Both the position numbers and the translations under genes were made by a program. Source: a bacterium (lineage in GTDB: Bacteria; Zixibacteria; MSB-5A5; GN15; FEB-12). From it: a DNA stretch of 7,471 bases. The notes beneath the pieces are model-generated. The model made no database searches. It had not been told where the DNA came from and saw only the letters and a program-made list of their open reading frames with translations. Numbering within the stretch: position 1 is the stretch's first letter; every line of letters begins with the position of its first letter. Shown piece after piece: positions 1 to 5,357 of the stretch. Where the stretch lies: the NCBI GenBank assembly GCA_030640905.1, contig DAOWIM010000335.1, positions 1 to 7,471 on the forward strand, given 5' to 3'.

Positions 1-110
1 ATCAGGTAGGGGGGTATGATCTCAGGCGGCAAAGTACGCCACCCCCAACGGAACTGCTATCTGTCTCTTAATGAAATTAAGCTTAAAACGTGGAAAACCG
101 CAAGCGATTT
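1..110. other. Noncoding left edge downstream of the PEGA gene
   Basis: No gene is supported here. The stretch contains an interrupted inverted repeat: GGGGGT at 10-15 pairs with ACCCCC at 41-46, and GGCG at 25-28 pairs with CGCC at 37-40, leaving a one-sided bulge. An AT-rich inverted repeat, CTTAAT at 67-72 with ATTAAG at 76-81, lies just past the PEGA stop codon. Neither is followed by a proper T-run on the minus strand, so I do not call a terminator. Confidence 0.3.
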
Positions 111-1145
111 CTAATAGTAGCGAAAAGTAATCTCTCCGTTTGCATCGATTCTCAGCAGCACTTCGACCGGTTCGCCGCGGTTAAGATTGGCCGGTACTTG
201 ATACTGCCGGGTCGTTCCATCGATCTTGTTGCGGTTTACGTATCCGCGATCAGGATTGGGGAAAAGACTCAGATCGAAAACAACCGTTGAGTCAATATAC
301 TGCTCCAGAGTGACAACGATTGACGTGTCGGGCATCTCCTTGGCGACAACCTGACCGGAGCCGTCGCGGATAACTTCGAAATTGGCTAATTGATGATGAG
401 ACAGGTGGATCGTAGTGTCGGTCGACAAAATATCGATAAACGGATCAATCCCCCTGATCATGACATTGTTGTTCCTGCCATCAGAGTTGTTGTCACGTCG
501 ATACCGACAACCGGGCAGCTCAATCGTTGTCCGGATAGAGACCGTACTAGCACGGCGCTCGGCAAGATTAGTCTCGGAGATGTCACTGTACGTGAGATTG
601 AGGACTTTGGTCGAATCAACGAGGATCAGGACGGTATCTTCCCAGGTGAAGCTTCGGGCCGCAACTCGCACCGCCCGTTGGCCCGTTTCCACCTTTTCCA
701 GAGTTACCGGGGTGCGGCGATGCATCCGAATACCATCGAGGAATACCAGCGCGTCGGGGGGATCGGTCAGGATAGTCAATTGACCGTAGCGCGGCTTGAA
801 CTCAAGTTCCTCCACTCCTCCAGCCGGTCGCGGCGGTTCAGCGTCGATGAGGTTGACCTGTTTCCGCAGGACTTCATCGGGGAGAATATCGACGGTGACG
901 GTAATCGTCCCGCGGTGCATCTTGTATATCCTGATAGTGTGTTGCCCCACCAATAGTGTACACAGACGAGGCGTCTGGTATATCCGATTGATGTTGCCGT
1001 CGATTACAAAATCAGCGGTGTCTTCACCTGATTCAAGATAGAGAAAACCGTGCGTGCCCGCACCCTCTCCGGCGACAGAGACCGCCAGGGCAAGAACGAT
1101 AGTTGCCAGGCACAGTCCGAATTTTCTCTTTATAAGTCGAGTCAC
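111..1145 (-). CDS. Exported PEGA-domain protein
   Basis: Predicted 344-aa exported protein of unknown function. From the GTG at 1145, residues 3-8 are basic (RLIKRK) and residues 9-25 are hydrophobic, ending in SVA before GEG, a good signal-peptidase I site. Residues about 119-184 match the PEGA fold: GQLTILTDPPDALVFLDG, then a TPV turn and a GQRAVRV strand. Residues 33-100 look like a more diverged copy (FVIDG, QTP, GQHTIRIY). The C-terminal 150 residues are beta-rich and unassigned. PEGA domains are surface or periplasmic beta modules, often linked to envelope proteins. The frame stays open to an ATG at 1250, but that start lies upstream of an intrinsic terminator and would bury the signal peptide, so GTG is preferred. 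Its Shine-Dalgarno is weak (GGA, 8 nt upstream). Gene certain, start fairly likely, function unknown. Confidence 0.85.
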   Translation of the reverse strand: MTRLIKRKFGLCLATIVLALAVSVAGEGAGTHGFLYLESGEDTADFVIDGNINRIYQTPRLCTLLVGQHTIRIYKMHRGTITVTVDILPDEVLRKQVNLIDAEPPRPAGGVEELEFKPRYGQLTILTDPPDALVFLDGIRMHRRTPVTLEKVETGQRAVRVAARSFTWEDTVLILVDSTKVLNLTYSDISETNLAERRASTVSIRTTIELPGCRYRRDNNSDGRNNNVMIRGIDPFIDILSTDTTIHLSHHQLANFEVIRDGSGQVVAKEMPDTSIVVTLEQYIDSTVVFDLSLFPNPDRGYVNRNKIDGTTRQYQVPANLNRGEPVEVLLRIDANGEITFRYY

Positions 1146-1201
1146 TTTATGATTCCGTTTTTCTGGCTCTAAGGAAGAGGGGGAAGGCTGGATCGGGCAA
1201 C

Positions 1202-1231
1202 AAAAAACGCCGCCGCATTGAAGCGGCGACG
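1202..1231 (-). terminator. Intrinsic terminator of the small exported-protein gene
   Basis: Read on the minus strand, a 9-bp GC-rich stem (CGTCGCCGC with GCGGCGGCG, one G-T pair) encloses the loop TTCAAT and is followed at once by six Ts. It lies 54 bp past the stop at 1286 and before the PEGA start at 1145, so the two genes are probably separate transcription units. Confidence 0.92.
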
Positions 1232-1285
1232 TTGTCTCGAAAGGAGCCACGCAAGAAAATAATCAACCCGCAGATACACGCTTTA

Positions 1286-1852
1286 CTAATGTTCTCGCAA
1301 CTCTCGTACATCCTCGGCAAGCTCCACCTGATGGGATTTCAACTCGCGTTTGAGGACGGCCAGGTAGTCATTGATGAGACGATACTTATTTGAGAACTGG
1401 TCTGACTTGTCATACGAATCGATCAACCGTCGTTTGATCTGTGTAATTGTGCGTGCCTGCTCGAGGTCATGACGATCATCGCGGAGATCGGCTCGGTCGT
1501 CAGCTTTTCCGAAGCGCGTAACATGCGGCCGGTTAGCCTCAGCTTTGGAGCGACCAACTTCGCTGCGATATTGCGCCAGGTGAGCCTCCGATGTCCGGAT
1601 GTCATTCTTGGCGATATCAACGATCTCTTTGTCATATTTTGCTATTCTTGCCCCAATCCCTTTGAGGTTGGCATCGTGCCAGAGATCAACGGTGTGCGAC
1701 AGAAGATCGTAGGTAGCCATGGTCTGGTTGATCTCCTTCTTGTCCTTTTTGATCTCTGCCCTGTCACCGGCTTTCTCATAAATACCCTGCCCGGCCATGG
1801 CAGTACTTACAGCAAATGCCCCAACTACAATTATTAGCAGTACTTTTTTCAT
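1286..1852 (-). CDS. Small exported, highly charged helical protein with internal duplication
   Basis: I do not recognise a named family. The 188-aa product begins MKKVLLIIVVGAFAVSTAMA, a classic signal peptide with probable cleavage after A20, so the mature protein should be periplasmic or secreted. The rest has no membrane segment, is rich in K, R, D and E, and looks almost wholly helical or coiled-coil. It is an internal repeat: KAGDRAEIKKDKKEINQ at 27-43 matches KADDRADLRDDRHDLEQ at 116-132, and the following residues stay in register at an offset of 89 (V55-D56 with I144-D145, W58 with Y147, R69 with R158). The ATG at 1852 is chosen because GAAAGGAG sits 8 nt upstream; the longer frame from 1903 would read through that ribosome site. 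An intrinsic terminator follows. It may be a structural or stress-related envelope protein, but this is not shown by the sequence. Confidence 0.85.
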   Translation of the reverse strand: MKKVLLIIVVGAFAVSTAMAGQGIYEKAGDRAEIKKDKKEINQTMATYDLLSHTVDLWHDANLKGIGARIAKYDKEIVDIAKNDIRTSEAHLAQYRSEVGRSKAEANRPHVTRFGKADDRADLRDDRHDLEQARTITQIKRRLIDSYDKSDQFSNKYRLINDYLAVLKRELKSHQVELAEDVRELREH

Positions 1853-2057
1853 CGGCGATGCTCCTTTCAGTTCTTCAAGGTTCACTAATTGAAACAGCAA
1901 CAAAGAACGTGCCGGAAAAATCTCTCCCTTTATCAGTGCTGTTTTCAGGGCAAAACCGGCCTGGTTGGGGTCAGATCAGCAACTGAAGTATAGGATAGTT
2001 CCCCTACAAAGATGAAGGTCTGGAAGTTTCTGGTTAGTTTGATGGAAATAAAGAGAG
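1853..2057 (-). other. Intergenic region between the TPR gene and the small exported gene
   Basis: The 205 bp hold no gene that I can support. A -10-like TATACT (minus strand, 1992-1987) has no good -35, and a GATAAA nearer the gene also lacks one, so the promoter of the small exported gene is unresolved. No convincing terminator follows the TPR stop at 2058; the small stem AACC-AGGCC-GGTT followed by TTG is too weak to call. Confidence 0.25.
1861..1868 (-). promoter_or_regulatory. Strong ribosome binding site fixing the start at 1852
   Basis: GAAAGGAG on the minus strand lies 8 nt before the ATG at 1852. It decides the start against the in-frame ATG at 1903. Confidence 0.85.
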
Positions 2058-3029
2058 CTATTTTTTTCGACTGGTGGCTTCTTTTTCCGCTTCCTGGCGG
2101 AGGATATTGAGCATCTGGAAAGCATAGCTTGAGTCGATGCCGAAGAGAACCTCAAGGACACTGTCGGCGGCGGCGGTATGTCCCTGCAGAGCGTGAGCCA
2201 TTCCGAGTCCGACTTTGGCCTGGTGAAAATCGGGATTGTCGTTGGCCAGCTTGCCAAAGAGTTCTTCCGCCCGGTCCGGTTGTTTTGTCTGGAGGTAGAG
2301 CAGCCCCAGTGCCTGGGTGGCCTGTATATGACCCGGTTCAATTTTAATGACGTGGTCCAGATGTTTTTCCGCCGCTTCATTTCTGCCCATACGGGCCAGA
2401 ACGCTACCCATCAGATAGTGGAGCCGGGCGGTTTTCCCGCCCGCTTCGATACTCTTCTGAAAGTAGTGAGCCGCACTGTCAAGGCTATTGGAAGCGGCAA
2501 AACAGCTTCCAATTGAAAGCAGCGTTTCATCCTGATCGGGACGGAGACTGTCTGCTCGATACAGAGCTGGCAGCGCTTTGCCAAGTTGTCCTACTTTCGC
2601 ATACTCCTGCCCCAGGTTGTTAAGATAGGCGGCGTTGGTCGAATCAATAGCAACCGCCCGCTCATAGTACCTGATTGCCTCAGCTGAATTGCTCTCATTG
2701 ACATAGATTGCACCCAGATTGTTGTTGAGAGCTGCATTGAGTGAGTCAATCTGGAATGCTTTCTGGAGGTACGCCTTTGCCTGGCGATGATTACCTAAAA
2801 CCTGGTAGAGAAAACCGAGACTTTCCAGAGCCGCGAAGTTGTTTGTGTCATTCTTCAGGACTTCACGGTAAAGCGTGATCGCTCTCTTATAGTCCTCTCC
2901 GGCGGAGGCTATGTCGGCTTCCCTAACCAGCGTCTTGACAGAGTCAGCATCGATCGTTGCAAGAGCGGAGCTGGACAGGATAGAGAGGAGCATCAATGCT
3001 CCAGCGATGATAGAAACAAGACTTCTCAT
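2058..3029 (-). CDS. Exported tetratricopeptide-repeat (TPR) protein, eight repeats
   Basis: A 323-aa protein with an N-terminal signal peptide (hydrophobic residues 4-24, probable cleavage after ALA at 22-24). Residues 31-302 divide exactly into eight 34-residue TPR units without gap or insertion, starting near 31, 65, 99, 133, 167, 201, 235 and 269. Typical TPR signatures recur, such as NNLGAIY, AIRYYERAVAID and NNLGQEYAKVGQLGKAL. A short charged helix ending in SRKK closes the protein. TPR arrays are helical superhelices that bind other proteins, so a periplasmic scaffold or assembly role is likely, with no partner indicated. The ATG is not preceded by a clear Shine-Dalgarno. Instead a good promoter ends 9 nt upstream, suggesting a leaderless or nearly leaderless mRNA. 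It appears to be a single-gene unit lying after the rex terminator. Confidence 0.92.
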   Translation of the reverse strand: MRSLVSIIAGALMLLSILSSSALATIDADSVKTLVREADIASAGEDYKRAITLYREVLKNDTNNFAALESLGFLYQVLGNHRQAKAYLQKAFQIDSLNAALNNNLGAIYVNESNSAEAIRYYERAVAIDSTNAAYLNNLGQEYAKVGQLGKALPALYRADSLRPDQDETLLSIGSCFAASNSLDSAAHYFQKSIEAGGKTARLHYLMGSVLARMGRNEAAEKHLDHVIKIEPGHIQATQALGLLYLQTKQPDRAEELFGKLANDNPDFHQAKVGLGMAHALQGHTAAADSVLEVLFGIDSSYAFQMLNILRQEAEKEATSRKK

Positions 3030-3038
3030 ATTCCAACC

Positions 3039-3067
3039 ATGATACTTATTCTACACCGTAAAGTCAA
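3039..3067 (-). promoter_or_regulatory. Promoter of the TPR gene
   Basis: On the minus strand, TTGACT (3067-3062, 5 of 6 to consensus), a 17-bp spacer and TATCAT (3044-3039, 5 of 6) form a good sigma-70-type promoter. Only 9 nt separate the -10 from the ATG at 3029, so transcription should begin within a few bases of the start codon. Confidence 0.65.
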
Positions 3068-3082
3068 TTATGAGCCCACCGC

Positions 3083-3116
3083 GGTCGAAGATGCGCTGAG
3101 GTCGAAGATGCGCCGT
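3083..3116. repeat. Tandem direct repeat, 2 x 17 bp, upstream of the TPR promoter
   Basis: GGTCGAAGATGCGC occurs at 3083-3096 and again, identical, at 3100-3113, giving a 17-bp period. The pair is enclosed by an imperfect inverted repeat (3074-3084 with 3113-3123: nine Watson-Crick pairs, one G-T pair and one mismatch out of 11). It lies about 50-85 bp upstream of the predicted TPR start point, where activator sites commonly sit, but simple slippage could also explain it. Confidence 0.85.
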
Positions 3117-3138
3117 GGCGGGCGTGTGAACCGGTTCC

Positions 3139-3171
3139 AAAAAAAGGACGACTCGATCCATCGAGTCGTCC
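3139..3171 (-). terminator. Strong intrinsic terminator downstream of rex
   Basis: On the minus strand, a perfect 12-bp inverted repeat (3171-3160 with 3157-3146, central CC/GG) is followed directly by seven Ts at 3145-3139. It ends the rex transcript before the TPR promoter. Confidence 0.93.
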
Positions 3172-3200
3172 CATATTGAAGGATACTTAAAAGAGATATC

Positions 3201-3225
3201 CCCCCGGTCCTTCCTGGACCGAAGG
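3201..3225 (-). terminator. Second hairpin directly after the rex stop
   Basis: On the minus strand, CCTTCGGTCC, loop AGGAA and GGACCGGGGG form a 10-bp stem with two G-T pairs starting 6 nt past the stop codon. The T-rich stretch CTCTTTT comes only after several bases, so it is a weak terminator at best. It may instead protect the 3' end of the transcript that stops at 3139-3171. Confidence 0.4.
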
Positions 3226-3230
3226 CTTTT

Positions 3231-3896
3231 CTATCTGACTCGTTTGGGGATGTGATCATTTACCAGTGCAAACGAGAGATATTCCAACTCCATTGACATG
3301 TTTTCGTTTCTCAAAAAGACGTCGTCGGGCACCTTTAAGTTTACCGGCGCAAAATTCAGAATCGCTTTGATACCGGCTTTGACAATATCGTCAACAACAT
3401 ACTGCGCTACCGTTGCGGGTACAGCAACTACAACCATCTCTATATTGTCTAGCTCAAGTTCGTTGGCAAGGTTTTTTATGTCCGAAACTACAATACCCTT
3501 GTGATTTGATCCGATTTTGCGCTGATCGTTATCAAACAGTTTTACGATCTTAAAACCCTGTTTTTGAAATTCTTTATACGATACCAGCGCCGAGCCGATA
3601 TTTCCGACACCAACCAATGCTACCCGCCATGATCTATCGATACCCAGAATCTGGGAAATCTTTTCCCGTAATTCGACCACCGGATACCCAAGACCCCGCG
3701 TACCAAAAGAACCAAAGAATGAAAGGTCCTTGCGAACTTGCGCCGGAGTCAGTTTTTCGCGCTTGGCTAGCCCTTTGGAAGAAACTGTTTCGAAACCTTC
3801 TTTCTCTAAGACAGAAAGAGCCCGGTAGTAAAGGGACAGACGATGAATCGTCGATTCCGAAATACGTTTTTTCTCCGGCAGTGAATCACTGGCCAT
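3231..3896 (-). CDS. rex: Redox-sensing transcriptional repressor Rex
   Basis: A 221-aa Rex protein, of the usual family length. Rex senses the NADH/NAD+ ratio: it binds operators when NADH is low and is released by NADH, derepressing fermentation and respiration genes. Residues about 12-82 form the winged helix, with the family's SxxTIxRLxxYYRxL start, TPAQVRKDLSFFG and FGTRGLGYPV. A Rossmann domain follows with GVGNIG at 96-101 and the ribose-binding acidic residue of LFDND near 122. The closing NFAPV, LKVPDDV and MELEYLSFAL motifs are also typical. The ATG at 3896 is preferred over the in-frame GTG at 3914 because AAGGGAG (3908-3902) lies 5 nt before it. A Rex-type operator overlaps its own promoter, and a strong terminator follows, so it is probably monocistronic and autoregulated. 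Confidence 0.96.
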   Translation of the reverse strand: MASDSLPEKKRISESTIHRLSLYYRALSVLEKEGFETVSSKGLAKREKLTPAQVRKDLSFFGSFGTRGLGYPVVELREKISQILGIDRSWRVALVGVGNIGSALVSYKEFQKQGFKIVKLFDNDQRKIGSNHKGIVVSDIKNLANELELDNIEMVVVAVPATVAQYVVDDIVKAGIKAILNFAPVNLKVPDDVFLRNENMSMELEYLSFALVNDHIPKRVR

Positions 3897-3940
3897 CACT
3901 ACTCCCTTGCGCACAAGTGTCAGCTATGTTGATTTCAAAT

Positions 3941-3958
3941 ATGTGAAATGCTTCACAA
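3941..3958. promoter_or_regulatory. Rex operator (autoregulatory site)
   Basis: ATGTGAAATGCTTCACAA differs from the known Rex consensus TTGTGAA-N4-TTCACAA at one of 14 specified positions and is otherwise a perfect palindrome. It starts 1 bp downstream of the predicted rex -10 and covers the predicted start point, so bound Rex should block transcription. It lies 44 bp upstream of the ATG. Confidence 0.88.
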
Positions 3959-3959
3959 G

Positions 3960-3987
3960 AAAATAAGCCTAAAAAAACATGTGTCAA
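3960..3987 (-). promoter_or_regulatory. rex promoter
   Basis: On the minus strand, a perfect -35 TTGACA (3987-3982), a 16-bp spacer containing seven Ts, and the -10 TATTTT (3965-3960, 4 of 6). The predicted start point near 3953 falls inside the Rex operator and leaves a leader of about 57 nt with a good Shine-Dalgarno. Confidence 0.72.
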
Positions 3988-4004
3988 GGGGAAATGCGCC
4001 CTTG
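3985..4004 (-). terminator. Possible weak terminator of alr, overlapping the rex -35
   Basis: On the minus strand, CAAGGG, an 8-nt loop and CCCTTG form a 6-bp stem. A run of seven Ts begins 7 nt later, a longer gap than usual. The element shares bases with the rex -35, so the inverted repeat may be incidental. Confidence 0.28.
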
Positions 4005-4019
4005 CTGCTAAGATCAATC

Positions 4020-4079
4020 AACCTGCCCACCGCCGATATCTGGGAACATTCCCCACAACAACAGGTTAGGGGGCGGCCG
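4020..4079 (-). other. Structured noncoding stretch after alr
   Basis: Between the alr stop and the rex promoter lie interleaved complementary segments: AACCTG at 4020-4025 with CAGGTT at 4062-4067, an inner GGGAA/TTCCC pair, and CCGCC with GGCGG arranged so that it would cross the first stem. On the minus strand this would be the alr 3' untranslated region. No recognised RNA family or T-run terminator is seen. Confidence 0.3.
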
Positions 4080-4090
4080 GCCTTTTTCTA

Positions 4091-5242
4091 TTAAACTATG
4101 ATTCGCCGAATGGTTGGAGAAATTCTGGCCAGGATTTCGTAGTTGATCGTTCCCGCCCAACTTGCCACATCATTGGCGGTAATCGTCTCGGAACCATCGG
4201 TGCCAATTATAGTCACTTCCTGATCCAGCCGCACCGACTTGATATCAGTCACATCGGCCATTACGATATTCATACACACCCGCCCTCTGATCGGGGCGCG
4301 ACGACCTTTGATCAGTACATAGGCGTGATTGGACAGCCGACGGTCATAACCATCGCAGTAACCGATCGGAATGGCTACCAGTCGAGCCGCGGAAGTTGTT
4401 CGGTAGGTGCAGCCATAGCCAACAAACGAGTCAGCGGCTAACTGTTTTGTCTGGCTGACGCGGGCCTTCCACTGCAACACCGGTTCAAAAAGATTATTAT
4501 GGCCACCACTCTGGAGGTAGGAGAGATATGTTTCCTTTGATGACCAGTAGCCATACGCGGAGATACCGGGTCTTACCAGTTCAAAACGAGTCTTCTCAAA
4601 TAGTATCAGCGCCGCCGAACTGGCGGTGTGGCGGATTTTCGGGCCGATCTTGAGGCGACGCATTGTCTTTACCATCCGATTGAAATTGTCCAGCTGATAT
4701 TGCGCGTATTCGTGGCTGGTGGTGTCTTCGATGTTGGCAAAGTGCGTGCTTGCTCCCAGCGGGCGTTTGAGAAATTCATATTTGTGGTAGATGTCGGCAA
4801 AGGCGGGCAGCTCTTTTTCGGTAATGCCCTGGCGATTGGTTCCGGTCTCAAGTTTCAGGTGGGTGAAGATGCGTCTTTTCCGTTGCCGGGAGAGTCGGCC
4901 CAGCTTTTCCAGTTGTCGGCGTTCAAATATAACCGGCTCAATGTCGAGCTCAACAATCGGTTCCATGTCGTCAAGCGAAACAGGACCAAGAAGCATGATC
5001 TTGCGGTTCCACCCGGCCTGCCGAGCTATCGCGGCTTCCCCGACGGTATGCAACGTAATGTAGCCAACACCGTCACACTTGCTGAGCATCGTGACAGTCT
5101 CGGGGAGTCCGTGGCCGTAGGCGTTGGCTTTGACCGAAACCGCTACTTCGCGCTCCCCCGCGATCTTTACCAGCGAAGCAACATTGTTGCGAAAAGCAGC
5201 CTCGGACAATTCTATCCAGTTGAGTAGACCGTGTTTCTTCAT
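4091..5242 (-). CDS. alr: Alanine racemase
   Basis: A 383-aa PLP-dependent cytosolic enzyme that interconverts L- and D-alanine, supplying D-alanine for peptidoglycan. The N-terminal barrel carries VKANAYGHG with the PLP lysine K38. HLKLETGTNRQG (128-139) holds the arginine that binds the PLP region, and HTASSAAL (205-212) and VRPGISAYG (223-231) follow. The beta-rich C-terminal domain has FVGYGCTY with the second catalytic base Y276, PIGYCDGY, and GRVCMN (320-325). The length is normal and all key residues are present. Slight oddities: ETGTNRQG in place of the commoner DTGMxRxG, and N325 where CMD is usual. It ends in tandem stops TAA-TAG. The start at 5242 is the natural one for the family, but no Shine-Dalgarno lies at proper spacing and the -10 is only 7 nt away. 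It diverges from yggS. Confidence 0.97.
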   Translation of the reverse strand: MKKHGLLNWIELSEAAFRNNVASLVKIAGEREVAVSVKANAYGHGLPETVTMLSKCDGVGYITLHTVGEAAIARQAGWNRKIMLLGPVSLDDMEPIVELDIEPVIFERRQLEKLGRLSRQRKRRIFTHLKLETGTNRQGITEKELPAFADIYHKYEFLKRPLGASTHFANIEDTTSHEYAQYQLDNFNRMVKTMRRLKIGPKIRHTASSAALILFEKTRFELVRPGISAYGYWSSKETYLSYLQSGGHNNLFEPVLQWKARVSQTKQLAADSFVGYGCTYRTTSAARLVAIPIGYCDGYDRRLSNHAYVLIKGRRAPIRGRVCMNIVMADVTDIKSVRLDQEVTIIGTDGSETITANDVASWAGTINYEILARISPTIRRIIV

Positions 5243-5249
5243 GGTCTAA

Positions 5250-5278
5250 CTTATACTCCACCGAACCGGCTGAGACAA
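5250..5278 (-). promoter_or_regulatory. alr promoter, abutting the start codon
   Basis: On the minus strand, TTGTCT (5278-5273, 4 of 6), a 17-bp spacer and TATAAG (5255-5250, 5 of 6). The ATG begins 7 nt after the -10, so the mRNA would start at or next to the A of ATG. Confidence 0.6.
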
Positions 5279-5293
5279 CAAAAACTGGGACCG

Positions 5294-5305
5294 GCGACAA
5301 GTCGC
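5294..5305. repeat. Short inverted repeat in the alr-yggS divergent region
   Basis: GCGAC-AA-GTCGC lies 15 bp upstream of the alr -35 and is followed on the plus strand by TTCTTTTT. It could be an operator or a small plus-strand terminator. No plus-strand gene lies upstream of it to be terminated. Confidence 0.25.
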
Positions 5306-5315
5306 TTCTTTTTCC

Positions 5316-5346
5316 TTGCCCACCACCGCCATCATTGCCTTATATT
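5316..5346 (+). promoter_or_regulatory. Candidate yggS promoter
   Basis: A good -10 TATATT (5341-5346, 5 of 6) ends 9 nt before the ATG. The only -35-like match is TTGCCC (5316-5321) at a long 19-bp spacing, so the call rests mainly on the -10 and on the absence of a Shine-Dalgarno. Confidence 0.4.
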
Positions 5347-5357
5347 GCCGGGGCAAT
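5334..5357. promoter_or_regulatory. Three-box ATTGCC cluster over the yggS -10 and start codon
   Basis: ATTGCC occurs at 5334-5339 and 5344-5349 as direct copies, and inverted as GGCAAT at 5352-5357. The outer copies make a 7-bp inverted repeat, CATTGCC with GGCAATG, whose right arm contains the start codon. It could be an operator, or a hairpin hiding the start codon if transcription begins further upstream. Confidence 0.4.

Noticed and set aside
390..956. 188-aa plus-strand open frame opposite the PEGA gene
   Set aside because: Antisense to a gene with a signal peptide and PEGA domain; composition is arginine-rich and domain-free, as expected for a shadow frame.
3068..3259. 63-aa minus-strand open frame after rex
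   Set aside because: It reads through both rex hairpins and the 3' end of rex; no Shine-Dalgarno seen.
4070..4087. GGCCGGCC followed by TTTTT on the plus strand as a terminator
   Set aside because: The palindrome leaves no room for a loop, and no plus-strand gene lies upstream.
4628..5227. 199-aa plus-strand open frame opposite alr
   Set aside because: Fully inside a certain alanine racemase gene on the other strand, with no ribosome site or recognisable domain.
5335..5355. TTG at 5335 as the yggS start
   Set aside because: It lies upstream of the likely -10, has no Shine-Dalgarno, and adds residues not usual in the family.
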